Assembly: GCA_036426205.1 (NCBI GenBank)
Contig: CM071570.1
Span: 140,697,048-140,761,047, forward strand
Length of the DNA stretch: 64,000 nt
Origin: Ascaphus truei
Taxonomy: Eukaryota > Chordata > Amphibia > Anura > Ascaphidae
Direction: 5' to 3'
Shown here: piece by piece, positions 53,880-64,000 of the stretch
Layout: each line of letters starts with the position of its first letter
How positions within the stretch are numbered: the stretch's first letter is position 1
Position numbers and translations under genes: made by a program
Notes under the pieces: generated by a model
Told to the model about the DNA's origin: nothing
What the model saw: the letters and a program-made list of their open reading frames with translations, nothing else
The model's database searches: none

Positions 53880-55735
53880 ATTTATTTATAAAAATTTATT
53901 TTATTATTATTTATTTATAAAATATTTTACCAGGAAGTAATACATTGAGAGTTACCTCTCGTTTTCAAGTATGTCCTGGGCACAGAGTAAAACAAAATAA
54001 TACATGGTTACAAATACAGTTACATAAATGAACAAGGTATACATTATATACAAGACATTGCATGCACAGTTAAAGAAAATATATATTATGAGCGTATGAA
54101 ATAGTTACAGACCAGATTAAAGTGTGAGACAGCCTTAGATTTGAAAGAACTTAAGCTGGTGGTGGATATGAGAGTCTCTGGTAGGTTGTTCCAGTTTTGG
54201 GGTGCACGGAAGGAGAAGGAGGAACGTCCGGATACTTTGTTGAGTCTTGGGACCATGAATAGTCTTTTGGAGTCTGATCTCAGGTGATAGGTACTGCATG
54301 TGGGAGGGGTGAGGAGCTTGTTCAGGTAGCTGGGTAGCTTGCCCAGAAAGTATTTGAGGGTGAGACAGGAAAGGTGAACTATGCGCCTAGACTGTAGTGA
54401 TGACCAATCTAGTTCTTTGAGCATTTCGCAGTGATATGTGTTGTAGTTGCATTGGAGAACAAAATGACAAATTGAATTGTAGAGGGTGTCAAGTTTGCTA
54501 AGGTGGGTTTGAGGAGCCGAGCCATATACTATGTCTCCATAGTCAATAATTGGCATTAGCATCTGCTGTGCAATACGCTTTCTGACCAGGAGACTTAGGG
54601 AGGATTTGTTCCTGTAAAGTACCCCTAGTTTGGCATAGGTCTTGGTTGTCAGGGTATCAATGTGCATCCCGAATGTTAAGTGGGAGTCAAACCATAAGCC
54701 CAGGTATTTAAAACTAGTGACAGGTGTTAGGGTGGTTTTAGCGTTGGTTCTAATCAGGAGCTCAGTCACTGGAAGCTTTACAAATTTAGTCTTGGTCCCA
54801 AATACCATTGTTACAGTCTTGTCAGTGTTTAAAAACAGTTTGTTTTGGGAAATCCAGTTTTCGAGTCTCAAAAAGTCAGACTGAAGTATGTGTTGAAGGT
54901 CAGAGAGGCTATGGCTGTGTGCATACAGGATTGTGTCATCTGCATACATGTGTATTGAGGCTTCCTTACAAGCTGTGGGAAGATCATTAATGAACACTGA
55001 GAAGAGTAGGGGCCCCAGAACAGAGCCTTGCGGGACACCACAGGTGATATCCAGGGGGTTGGAGTTAGAGCCTGAGATGGACACATGTTGGGATCTTCCT
55101 GATAGGTAGGACTGAAACCAGTTTAAAGCATGTTTCCCTATTCCAGAGCTCTGGAGTTTGTTAAGCAGGATAACATGATCAACTGTGTCAAAAGCCTTTG
55201 CAAAATCTAGGAATACTGCATCAGTGAGTTGTCCCCGTTCCATTCCACACTGGATTTCATTGCAAACTTTTAGCAGGGTTGTTACGGTGGAGTGTTTGGG
55301 ACGAAACCCAGACTGGAATTGGCTAGGAAATTTGCTTGGTGTAGAAATCCTTAATTGGGAGTGGACACATTTTTCCATAACTTGGATAGAATTGGGAGAA
55401 GTGAGATTGGCCTGTAGTTTGAGACAGTGTTTTTTGTCCCCACTTTTGAAGATTGGGACAACTCTGGCAGTTTTCCAGGTCTTAGGGATATGGCCTGCAG
55501 ACAGGATAGAGTTGACTATGGACGCAATTGGTTTGGCAATGGCTGCGGCACCAAGTCGTAGGAACCTAGATTGTAGTAAGTCGGGTCCACATTGGCTGCT
55601 TAGTTTTAGTTTGAGGAGCGCTTGTGTAATCTCCTCTTCAGATACTGGGCTAAATTGAAAATTGTGGGCAGTGTTGGAGAAAAAGGGAGAAACAGAATCA
55701 CCATTAATAAATTGCATACATGTATGAAAAAATAA
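53880..55735 (-). mobile_element. Rex1-like LINE, 5' truncated
   Basis: The 3' end is an (ATTTATTT)n-type tail at 53880-53925 followed on the minus strand's upstream side by a conserved 160-bp untranslated region ('ttaccaggaagtaatacatt') and the RT ORF at 54086-55717. The tail of simple repeats in place of poly(A) fits the CR1/L2/Rex1 group. It interrupts L1-like sequence, which resumes at about 55740. Confidence 0.8.
54086..55717 (-). CDS. Reverse transcriptase ORF of the Rex1-like LINE (543 aa, 5' truncated)
   Basis: RT blocks in order: GPDLLQSRFLR (about residue 45), VVPIFKSGD (about 87), VFLDFAKAFDTVDH (first catalytic Asp, about 175), [13 protein letters not shown] (about 230), MYADDTILY (catalytic ADD, about 260), FKYLGLWFD (about 340), then the DYGDIVYGSAP and TYHLRSD C-terminal regions typical of Rex1/CR1-type LINEs. 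Where NYRPISLLP is expected the frame reads NLTSPNS, pointing to compensating small frameshifts. No endonuclease is present. The frame is otherwise open to its natural stop, so the copy is fairly young. Confidence 0.85.
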   Translation of the reverse strand: MQFINGDSVSPFFSNTAHNFQFSPVSEEEITQALLKLKLSSQCGPDLLQSRFLRLGAAAIAKPIASIVNSILSAGHIPKTWKTARVVPIFKSGDKKHCLKLQANLTSPNSIQVMEKCVHSQLRISTPSKFPSQFQSGFRPKHSTVTTLLKVCNEIQCGMERGQLTDAVFLDFAKAFDTVDHVILLNKLQSSGIGKHALNWFQSYLSGRSQHVSISGSNSNPLDITCGVPQGSVLGPLLFSVFINDLPTACKEASIHMYADDTILYAHSHSLSDLQHILQSDFLRLENWISQNKLFLNTDKTVTMVFGTKTKFVKLPVTELLIRTNAKTTLTPVTSFKYLGLWFDSHLTFGMHIDTLTTKTYAKLGVLYRNKSSLSLLVRKRIAQQMLMPIIDYGDIVYGSAPQTHLSKLDTLYNSICHFVLQCNYNTYHCEMLKELDWSSLQSRRIVHLSCLTLKYFLGKLPSYLNKLLTPPTCSTYHLRSDSKRLFMVPRLNKVSGRSSFSFRAPQNWNNLPETLISTTSLSSFKSKAVSHFNLVCNYFIRS

Positions 55736-55739
55736 ATGT

Positions 55740-56123
55740 TAGGACTTAACCTACTGAATAATAGAAAGTACAATCTGGCCTGTGTAGCAAGATATGTAGG
55801 GAATTGTATAATGGGAAATAGACATTACTCATGTTTAGAGTTGGAGGAACAGGTGGTGACCCAAGGGAGCCTTCAGGAAATATTGCATGCCACATGGGGA
55901 CAAATATCATTAGGAGCCAAATAGAGCCGCTAATAAAGGATACATGGGGTACCTGGACAATATTGAGGAAAGAGTTTGAAGCATCATATACTGTATGTGC
56001 TCAAATTTTCTAAATATACAAGGCAACTTAACGTTTTCCCAGGCCTGATGCAGACCTCTTTCCAGATATGAAGCAGTAATGGGAAAAGAAATCTGGGCCA
56101 GTTGGTAGATAGGAATAATAGAA
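55740..56123 (+). pseudogene. L1-like LINE ORF2 C-terminal fragment, part 1
   Basis: RKYNLACVARYV, SCLELEEQ and WGTWTILRKEFEASYTV match the region C-terminal to the RT in amphibian L1-like proteins. Frameshifts break it. The SINE at 56124 interrupts it. Confidence 0.65.
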
Positions 56124-56358
56124 GGCGTGGCTCAGTGAGTAAAGACACTGGCATTGAGTTTAAAGCCTGGGAACTTGGTTTAATTCCCAGTGTCGGCTCC
56201 TTGTGACCTTGGGCAAGTCACTTTATCTCCATGTGCCTCAGGCACCAAAAAATAGATTGTAAGCTCCACGGTGCAGGTACTGTGCCTGCAAAATGTCTCT
56301 GTAAAGCGCTATGTAAAACTAGCAGTGCTATACATGAACATATTATTATTATTATTAA
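56124..56358 (+). mobile_element. tRNA-derived SINE with MIR/CORE-like body and L2-type tail
   Basis: The head resembles a tRNA promoter: box A-like GTGGCTCAGTGAGTAAAG, box B-like GGTTTAATTCC 50 bases on. Then comes the body 'tgaccttgggcaagtcact' and 'ctccatgtgcctcag', nearly identical to the MIR SINE body. Then 'agattgtaagctcc' and 'tgtaaagcgct', and finally (ATT)n, as in L2-mobilised SINEs. It sits inside L1-like coding sequence. Transcription would be by RNA polymerase III. Confidence 0.85.
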
Positions 56359-57290
56359 TTTTTTTTACGTTTCAGGAACTTAAAAAACAGAAGGGGCTAA
56401 CCCAAGCGCATCACTTCTGTTGCATACAAGTCATGCCCTACTGAAAAAGTATGGACAGATATAAAAAGATCTATTTCTAAAATTATTTTGATGATTTCTT
56501 TGAAAGACCCAATAGCACTAAATATTATATCTCAGATTTATATAAACTTGGTCAGGGATAAAAACTATGAAAAATAATTTAAAAGGGTGGTAGCTAGATG
56601 GGGAGGGATTTCACAGAAATAGAACGTGATGGAATGACTTGAGTTAGGAAAATCATAGTCTCTGAGGAGTGGAGAGAGATGCAATTTAAGATCCTGCCTA
56701 GAGCCTATTACGCCTTTGATATCAGCTATGATATCAGCTAAAACAAAATACAGTACAGTAGGATACCTGTTATTAGATTTCTCTAAGTGCTCCCATGAAA
56801 TAGTGGATGTGGATGTATTTCTGACTTTGAAATCTGGTTTTCCAATATATACAAAAATTCACTGAGACGATTACAGAAAAAGAACCCTTGGCCCTACTGT
56901 TTGATAATATAGAAAGCTGTAAAGAAGTTAATGTGGGAAAAAATTATCTCAATGTTAGAAGAGTTTATCCTGCTTGCAACAAGAAAATCAGTGATGGTAA
57001 ACTGGATCAAGCCTAATTCTCCCATTTTAGACATCTTAAATGACTATTTGACAAATGTTATATATCAGAGAAATTGGAAGAATAGACAAATAAAAACCTT
57101 AAAACCGATAATTTCTTAAAAAAATTGGAACAGTTTATTGATACAATGCCAAAACAGGACAGAGATTTGATTAAACAGACATTTGAGCACACGAAGGTGA
57201 AAGATACCACACACCAAATAGTGACAATAAATGAACTATACAATACATATCAATCAATATGGTGATATATTAAAAAATACAAATGGATAC
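56359..57290 (+). pseudogene. L1-like LINE ORF2 C-terminal fragment, part 2
   Basis: FQELKKQKGL directly after the SINE, followed at intervals by DLYKLG, W-x-x-Cys-rich traces, VNWIKPNSPILDIL and a C-terminal helix LIKQTFEHTKVKD. The order matches the end of L1-like ORF2 proteins. Heavily frameshifted. Confidence 0.6.
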
Positions 57291-57299
57291 TTATATAGT

Positions 57300-57685
57300 T
57301 ACTTGTGTGAATAAAGTGATTTAAGTATCAGGGAATGTCAAAGTATTCAATTACGAAACGCGATGGAATTTGCGGTATTTTCTGTGCATGTTCTTTGATT
57401 CATGGCTATATCATGTACACTGTAAGGTGCTATCAATCGGAGACTTTGATCATACGGGTTGCAATATAAGCAAAGGAGTCGATCTGACGTCATCAGCAGT
57501 TGCCGAAAGACCATCACGTGCAACTGGCATGCAACCGGCTTTTCTAACAGTGTGGAGGGACTACTCAACAGCACTGTCAGATGCAGGACGCCTAGCAGAT
57601 CAGGACTGCGGCGCCAGCAGGAGTTGGTTTCCGTGGATAAGGGATCCTGCATGCTTCATCTAGCTTTACTCGTGTGACTCTAGAG
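57300..57685. other. Spacer, possible PLE end fragment
   Basis: 'acgaaacgcgatgg' at 57353 resembles the hammerhead 3' box (GAAACGCG), and 'gacgtcatc' follows, but no CTGANGA box is paired with it. Otherwise unclassified. Confidence 0.3.
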
Positions 57686-57689
57686 CTAG

Positions 57690-59342
57690 ATCACAACCGG
57701 GAAATTACAGACCTGTAAGCCTGACTTCAATAGTGGGGAAACTACTTGAAGGTTTAATACGGGATAATATTCAGGAATACCTAATGGAAAACAAAATTAT
57801 TAGTAATAGTCAGCATGGATTTATGAAGGATAGATCATGCCAAACTAACCTTATTTGTTTCTTTGAGGAGGTAAGTAGGAAATTAGACCAAGGTAATGCA
57901 GTTGATGTGGTCTACTTAGATTTTGCAAAGGCTTTTGATACGGTTTCACGCAAGAGCTTGGTGTACAAAATAAAGAAAATTGGACTCAGTAATAATATAT
58001 GAACCTGGATTGAAAACTGGTTAAAGGACAGACAACAGAGGGTTGTCATAAATGCTACAGATCATATATGTTTTGTCAATTGGATGTAGCATTGGGCAAC
58101 CCCTGTCTCTGGTTGTCATAAATGGAACTTTTTCAGGTTGGGCTAAAGTCGTGAGTGGAGTACCTCAGGGATCGGTACTGGGACCCCTGCTTTTTAACTT
58201 GTTTAACTGGGACCCCTGCTTTTTAACTTGTTTATTAATGACCTTGAGGTTGGAATCGAGAGCAAAGTCTCCATCTTTGCTGATGATACTAAATTGTGTA
58301 AGGTAATAGAATCAGAGCAGGATGTAATTTCTCTTCAGAAGGACTTGGAGAGACTGGAAACGTGGGCAGGTAAATGGCAGATGAGGTTTAATACAGATAA
58401 ATGTAAGATTATGCATTTGGGATGCAAGAATAAAAAGGCGACTTACAAATTAAATGGAGATATATTGGGGGAATCCTTGATGGAGAAGGATTTAGGAGTG
58501 CTTGTAGACAGCAGGCTTAGTAATAGTGCCCAAAGTCATGCAGTAGCTGCAAAGGAAACAAGATCTTATCTTGCATCAAACGTGCAATGGATGGAAGGGA
58601 AGTAAACATAATTATGCCCCTTTACAAAGCATTAGTAAGATCACACCTTGAATATGGAGTACAATTTTGGGCACCAATCCTAAGAAAAGACATTATGGAA
58701 CTAGAGAGAGTGCAGAGAAGAGCCACCAAATTAATAAAGGGGATGGACAATCTAACTTATGAGGAGAGGCTAGCTAAATTAGATTTGTTTACATTAGAAA
58801 AGAGGCGTCTAAGAGGGGATATTATAACTATATACAAATATATTCAGGGACAGTACAAGGAGCTTTCAAAAGAACTATTCATCCCACGGGCAGTACAAAG
58901 GACTCGGGGCCATCCCTTTAGGTTGGAGGATAAGAGATTTCACCAGCAATAAAGGAATGGGTTCTTTACAGTAAGGGCAGTTAAAATGTGGAATTCATTA
59001 CCCATGGAGACTGTGATGGCAGATACAATAGATTTGTTCAAAAAAAGGTTGGACATCTTTTTAGATGGGAAAGGTATACCGGGATATACCAAATAAGTAT
59101 ACATGGGAAGGATGTTGATCCAGGGATTAATCTGATTGCCAATTATTGGAGTCAGAAAGGAATTTATTTTTCCCCTTATGAGATATCACTGGATGATATG
59201 TCACTAGGGTTTTTTGTTTGCCTTCCTCTGGATCAATAAGTATAGATATAGGATAAAGTAATCTGTTGTCTAAATTTAGCATAGGTTGAACTTGATGGAC
59301 GTACGTCTTTTTTCAACCTCATCTACTATGTAACTATGTAAC
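57690..59342 (+). pseudogene. CR1-like LINE, 5' truncated
   Basis: The frame enters the RT at PGNYRPVSLTS, then GFMKDRSCQTNL, VVYLDFAKAFDTV (catalytic Asp), a stop at 58003, [14 protein letters not shown] and IFADDTKLC (catalytic ADD). It continues to LGVLVDSRLS, RSHLEYGVQFWAP, RATKLI, YEERLAKLDLFTLEKRRLRGD, and WNSLP with FKKRLD. The 3' end 'gaacttgatggacgtacgtc' and 'tcaacctcatctactatg' with TATGTAAC repeats is the CR1 tail. Two internal tandem duplications (58034-58125, 58177-58235) shift the frame, so it is inactive. Confidence 0.9.
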
Positions 59343-59482
59343 TCGATGCAGTATGGGAGATGCCATTTGTGGTAACTTGTGCCTAACATGCCATGCTCAT
59401 ATATATCATTTTTGATGTACGTGTAATACTTATCCGCTGATCTAATCCATCAATATATTTTTAAATACTGCACTATGAGTTA

Positions 59483-60403
59483 GAAAAATTGCACAGAAGC
59501 GCACAAGAGATGGAATTAATAACAGTATTTTATTAAAACAAACACATAAATAGCTGAGAGGATCCAACCCCTTCTCAGCTCAAGAAGTAAAATACCCAGA
59601 AACTAAAGCCATACATATGGTCTCTTGAAATAAAAAGTCTAAGGAAAAATAAATCACATACAACAAAAGACAATCAATGTAAAAATAAACAAAGAAAGTA
59701 CTAACAGCCCAAGGGGATTTGAATGAAAACCGCCATAGAGGGCTATAATACCGCTGACAGGGGGAGACGAACACTTACACTAAGGCAAAGGTGGGGGTCC
59801 ACAGATGACTGCACAGGATCCGGATCGCGGCACCAGGGAAGATGAAACAACCACCACTAGAGCCTCAGGCAGGTTCCATCTCAGCCTCTCAGCAAACACG
59901 CGCAGGATGACCTGTCGTGACGTTGCGCCACCATGACAGGTCATCCTGCGCGTGTTTGCTGAGAGGCTGAGATGGAACCTGCCTGAGGCTCTAGTGGTGG
60001 CTGTTTCATCTTCCCTGGTGCCGCGATCCGGATCCTGTGCAGTCATCTGTGGACCCCCACCTTTGCCTTAGTGTAAGTGTTCGTCTCCCCCTGTCAGCGG
60101 TATTATAGCCCTCTATGGCGGTTTTCATTCAAATCCCCTTGGGCTGTTAGTACTTTCTTTGTTTATTTTTACATTGATTGTCTTTTGTTGTATGTGATTT
60201 ATTTTTCCCTAGACTTTTTATTTCAAGAGACCATATGTATGGCTTTAGTTTCTGGGTATTTTACTTCTTGAGCTGAGAAGGGGTTGGATCCTCTCAGCTA
60301 TTTATGTGTTTGTTTTGGCAGAAAAAAAAAAAAAAAAAAAACAAAAAAATAATAAAATAGCTGTTATTAATTCCATCTCTTGTGCGCTTCTGTGCAATTT
60401 TTC
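59483..60403. repeat. Near-perfect 0.9-kb palindrome
   Basis: The left arm 59483-59915 and right arm 59934-60403 are inverted copies with only about two or three substitutions and one ~30-bp A-rich insertion in the right arm (60319-60350), around an 18-base loop. Both arms carry the same 64-codon open frame in inverted positions, which is not supported as a gene. Confidence 0.9.
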
Positions 60404-61210
60404 TTTCTCTGTTTCTCAGGGTGTCCTCCCCCCTCTTGAGGGGGGATCACCTCTGAAGTGGGAGCCTCTGGGGAGACGCTCCATGCACGTGCAGCACAGG
60501 GATCTTTCCAACAATAACTTCTGCAGCACGAGCGCTGAATATCCTATTTCTGCTTGCACTGCACTATGAGTTGTTTGCGCTGTTTTCTTTTTTCATTTGC
60601 GCACACATCCTGAGGCCTCCACAGACAACTATCGGAAGGCCACAGATAATGGCACCAGTGGAGATATAACATAATCCCGGGTAGTAAGAGCAGTAAGACA
60701 AAGGTGATACATCATATCTGTACATGGTTTGAATAGTAGACAGAAAGTTGAAAGTTTAAGCCGAGTTTATGGGAAATAAAAGTTATTTTATTTATTATTA
60801 TTTGTGTAAGTGTGTATAATTTTTACCCTTTAGAGTTGGACGGTCAACCTTAATATTTAGTTTGTTGTTAAATATGTCTATATTTTTGTACAGTACTGCA
60901 ATTTCATTCTTTTGTTTTGTAATGTCACTTTGTTGTATAATATAATATGTATGAAAACCCAAAAGAAAGACTATGAAAAAAAATTGACAATAACACGCCA
61001 GTCGCTAGACACGTCTTTCAATGCCATGGTCCGAATGTGAGTAGTGTTTCATTCATGGGAATAGATGTTGTGACTCTTTTTATCAGACAGGGAGATCTGT
61101 GAGGCCACGTGGCTCTACAAGCTTGAGACACAAGCACCGATGGGTTTAAATGAAGGGTTTGGCTTCACTACCTTTCTATGAATGATTATTGGTGGTATGA
61201 TTTTAACATA
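60404..61210. other. Unclassified sequence
   Basis: No gene recognised. 'cctcttgaggggggatcacc' near 60433 is a small hairpin. Confidence 0.4.
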
Positions 61211-61212
61211 TA

Positions 61213-61547
61213 CAGGTGCGCCGATGAGTATTCTAAAACTTGCCGTGGAAAATCTGGGGCTATCACCAACAAGATCCAGATACATGCTGGGTACATGCCG
61301 CAACATTTCAGTGACATTTCTGCAGAGACTAATGGCCCATCGGATTAACACAGCAGGGGTCCCTGGCAGTCCCATTCAGTTTGAATGGGACTGCCAGGGA
61401 TCCCCGCTGTTAATCCAATGGGCCATTATTCTCGGCAGAAATATCACTGAAATGTTGCAGCATGTACCCAGCGTGTACCCAGCGTGTACCTGGGTCTTGT
61501 TGGTGATTGCCCCAGATTTTTTTTTAGAATACTCGTCGGCACTACAG
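61213..61547. mobile_element. Foldback MITE, 335 bp
   Basis: Full-length inverted repeat with centre near 61377 ('ttcagtttgaa'). Ends CAGGTGCGCCGATGAGTATT and, on the other strand, CTGTAGTGCCGACGAGTATT. TA flanks both sides (61211-61212, 61548-61549). Non-coding. Confidence 0.82.
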
Positions 61548-61549
61548 TA

Positions 61550-61946
61550 TGTTTTGTAAGTGTTTTTTACTATGCATATGGGTCTCTCACTGGAGAACTA
61601 TAAGAAGAATATCCGGTGCACAATATCTTCAACAGGAAGAAGTAAAAAATGTATGAATGCAAGTTGGGTGTTACTGCTTGGAGGGGCGGTAGCACGGGCT
61701 GAAGCACATTTGAACCGACATCTGCATCTGGGTCACTTTTAACTTGATCACAGTGTTGCCTTTGAATTTTACAGATTTAACTAACACTCGGTTTATTACA
61801 ATCCCCTTGCATCAAGCTAATTATATATACTGTGATTTATCCACTATTTGCAGAGTTTTTCATCTCTGAGATATTCAATATTCCTATGCAGTTATATGAT
61901 GGGAGTAAGAGCTACTATGCAGGTCTGTTAATAAGCTTGTGATAAT
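61550..61946. other. Unclassified sequence
   Basis: Nothing recognised. Confidence 0.4.
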
Positions 61947-61950
61947 AGTA

Positions 61951-62494
61951 TGTAACCCATCTATCCCCCCAGCCGGCAGCAGGGGTAGGGTGTACATGTG
62001 TGAACAAAGTCCTTATCTGCTCCCGATGGGATTAGAGTGTCAGCTCCTTGGTCAGTTACCTGTGATCTAAGGGTTCCCATTGGCAGTTTGAGGCGTTGGC
62101 TGTAATGGAGGTTAGTTGGTGGGTTGGAGGACAAGATAAGAAATAGGGCCCCAGGATCTTTTGCAACTCACAAGTATTTTATTGACAGGCACACACCAGC
62201 TCCAGGTTTGCACAGGATCAATTATTAGCATTTAGAGTACAATATCTTATTAGACAGGTTCCCTGTATAATGCTCTCTTCCGGGCAAGCTCCCTCAGTGT
62301 CCCTTCCCATTCAGGTAAGTACTTCTGGATCAGTCTTGGCCTCTAGTCCACCACAAATATTTTGGGCTTCCTAGCTTCTAGCACACTGTATCCCAAAATA
62401 CTGCAAGCCATCGCCACCCGCAACAGCCTCCTAAAGCAGCGGAGGTAAGGGGGGGAAACGGAGGAGTGGTGGGGCCAGAGGGGATCGGGCTACA
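61951..62494 (-). mobile_element. Solo LTR, 544 bp, with 4-bp target duplication
   Basis: TGTAACCCAT...GGGCTACA ends, AGTA at 61947-61950 and 62495-62498. TTTATT near 62175 is the complement of AATAAA. The right 80 bp ('gcaacagcctcctaaagcag', 'gaggtaagggggg', 'ccagaggggatcgggctaca') resemble the right end of the solo LTR at 50514-51523, so they belong to related families. Confidence 0.85.
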
Positions 62495-62519
62495 AGTAAA
62501 TTTATAGGTATGCATTAGT

Positions 62520-63740
62520 ATTTTGGGGGTTCAATATGAGCTTGTTAGGTGTCCAGTATGTTTTACAATTCTTGTTCAGCTAGTCTTAGCTGATTGGAGG
62601 GTGGCAACATCCTACCTAATTGAAGCTTACCCCCTCCCACATTTAAATGGTTAAAAGCTCACTGCATAGCATCTCTCACTCAGGGGAACTTGCCTGCTTG
62701 CAGTATGGTTGTGACAAATCTAATACAGAGTGCTTTTCCTGGTAATGTACAGGTTATTAAAAGCTTCAATCAGACTTAGAACTTTGCAACTAATATTGAC
62801 AGTTTTATTATAAATCATTCTTCCTGGTATTGCACAGGTTATTAAGAATTGATATTAGTGTTAGGGACCCTGGAAATGTGGTCTGCCGTGCAGTGGCTCA
62901 GGGGCTTACAACAATTTTGGCCAAAAATGTTAAACTAAAAGACCATTTTATTAATAGATATTTATACTATATATTTAGGCACTGTACCGTGTATGAGTTT
63001 CACCACTGGATGTGCAACTGATCTGTCTGTGTTTTATGTTCTGTCTCTGGTTTTAAATATGTATTGCCATGCTCAGTAGCACTCCTCTGTGACATTCATA
63101 TGCTTATATATATATGTTGTGGTTATTTTGGGGGTTCAATAGGAGCTTGTTAGGTGTCCAGTATGTTTTACAATTCTTGTTCAGCTAGTCTTAGCTGATT
63201 GAAGGGTGGCAACCTCCTACCTAATTGAAGCTTACCCCTCCCACATTTAAATGGTTAAAAGCTCACTGCATAGCATCTCCCACTCAGGGGAACTTGCCTG
63301 CTTGCAATATGGTTGTGACAAATCTAATAGAGTGCTTTTCCTGGTAATGTACAGGTTATTAAAAGCTTCAATCAGACTGAGAACTTTGCAACTAATATTG
63401 ACAGATTTATTATAAATCATTCTTCCTGGTATTGCACAGGTTATTAAGAATTGGACCCCCTGGAAATGTGGTCTGCCGGGCAGTGGCTCAGGGGCTTCAA
63501 ACAATTTTGGCCAAAAATGTTAAACTAAAAGACCATTTTATTTAATAGATATTTATACATATATTTAGGCACTGTACCGTGTATGAGTTTCATCTGTCTG
63601 TGTTTTATGTTCTGTCTCTGGTTTTAAATATGTATTGCCTTGCTCAGTAGCACTCCTCTGTGACACTCATATGCTTATATATATGTTGTGGTTATTTTGG
63701 GGGTTCAATAGGGGCTTGTTAGGTGTCCAGTATGTTATGC
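62520..63740 (+). repeat. Tandem repeat, unit about 600 bp
   Basis: Unit 1 (about 62522-63127) and unit 2 (63128-63700) both run from 'ttttgggggttcaatangag' through 'caattcttgttcagctagtc', 'cccacatttaaatggttaaa', 'ggccaaaaatgttaaactaa' to 'tgtgacattcatatgctta'. A third unit starts at 63696 and diverges after 40 bp. The units differ by small indels and a 30-bp deletion in unit 2. Confidence 0.88.
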
Positions 63741-64000
63741 TTTAGTATAGAACAGAGATGAAAGCGAGCAATTGTTGCCTTTAGTTTTGCAAACCTTTAG
63801 TACACTGTTTCTCTCTGATTATGCACTTTATTAATTAGCAACTGTTTAAGATTCTTCCTACTGATTTGACTAAGGCAGATTTCTCGCTATTAGATGAGGC
63901 ACAGTATTAAGGATTTTATATTGTGTGATTTATTACATGTTGCGAATTTTTGTATGGAAATCTTTCCATTTGTGGTATGTGTATATATGACAAATGACTT
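63741..64000. other. AT-rich sequence to the window end
   Basis: Nothing recognised. Confidence 0.4.

Noticed and set aside
50494..55790. A 5-kb insertion with a target duplication, suggested by 'aatctgacctgtgtagca' and 'aatctggcctgtgtagca' at both sides
   Set aside because: At 50514 the matching bases are the start of a solo LTR with its own perfect CCTG duplication, so the resemblance is likely coincidental.
56124..56200. A genuine tRNA gene at the box A/box B pair
   Set aside because: No cloverleaf can be completed, and the sequence continues into a SINE body and LINE-type tail.

Overview
This is intergenic, repeat-saturated vertebrate DNA, most likely from an amphibian and probably a frog. 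That assignment rests on the mobile-element mix: several GIY-YIG Penelope-like element (PLE) lineages with hammerhead-like motifs, CR1, Rex1-like and L1-like LINEs, a MIR-like SINE, a Tc1-like transposon, TA-target MITEs, a hAT-like element and long TG...CA LTRs. I found no host protein-coding gene, rRNA or genuine tRNA gene. Nearly all long reading frames belong to mobile elements or to low-complexity tracts. The species cannot be fixed from the sequence alone.

Layout. 1-11.7 kb: GAT/GA-rich repeat, a 1.7 kb solo LTR (942-2666, 4-bp target duplication), a PLE end with a well-formed hammerhead-like motif (3292-3331), a CA-rich minisatellite, a hAT-like element with perfect 8-bp target duplication (7268-8457), a foldback element and GC-rich minisatellites. 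12-20.9 kb: a nest of PLE pieces (PLE-1 plus strand, PLE-2 minus strand, solo pseudo-LTRs, a GIY-YIG module) cut by three MITEs and a 584-bp solo LTR. 20.9-32 kb: a Tc1-like transposon split by a minus-strand PLE with inverted arms and by a solo PLE end. Here 21866-26570 repeats 18078-21860 with dense small indels and is followed by a run of Ns, which looks like uncorrected gap-fill sequence. 32.6-33.9 kb: GACA, GACT and GC-rich minisatellites. 33.9-40.2 kb: three more PLE fragments.

40198-48490 is a young, structurally complete LTR element: 1731-bp LTRs differing at about seven sites, a tRNA-Thr-like primer binding site, a polypurine tract and a 4-bp target duplication. It has no recognisable gag or pol. 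Instead it carries two overlapping ORFs of unknown function, one Cys-rich and one acidic with internal repeats, and a 2.1-kb extremely C-rich block. It sits inside a PLE tail that resumes at 49.29 kb. 48.5-64 kb: more solo LTRs of the same broad family, L1-like fragments interrupted by a MIR-like SINE, a Rex1-like LINE with a 543-aa ORF (minus), a CR1 LINE (plus), a triple hammerhead cluster, a 0.9-kb near-perfect palindrome, a 335-bp foldback MITE and a tandem repeat of about 600 bp.

The elements do not form a pathway. The order of nesting gives a relative insertion history: PLE and L1 copies are oldest, solo LTRs, MITEs and the SINE later, and the full-length LTR element very recent.
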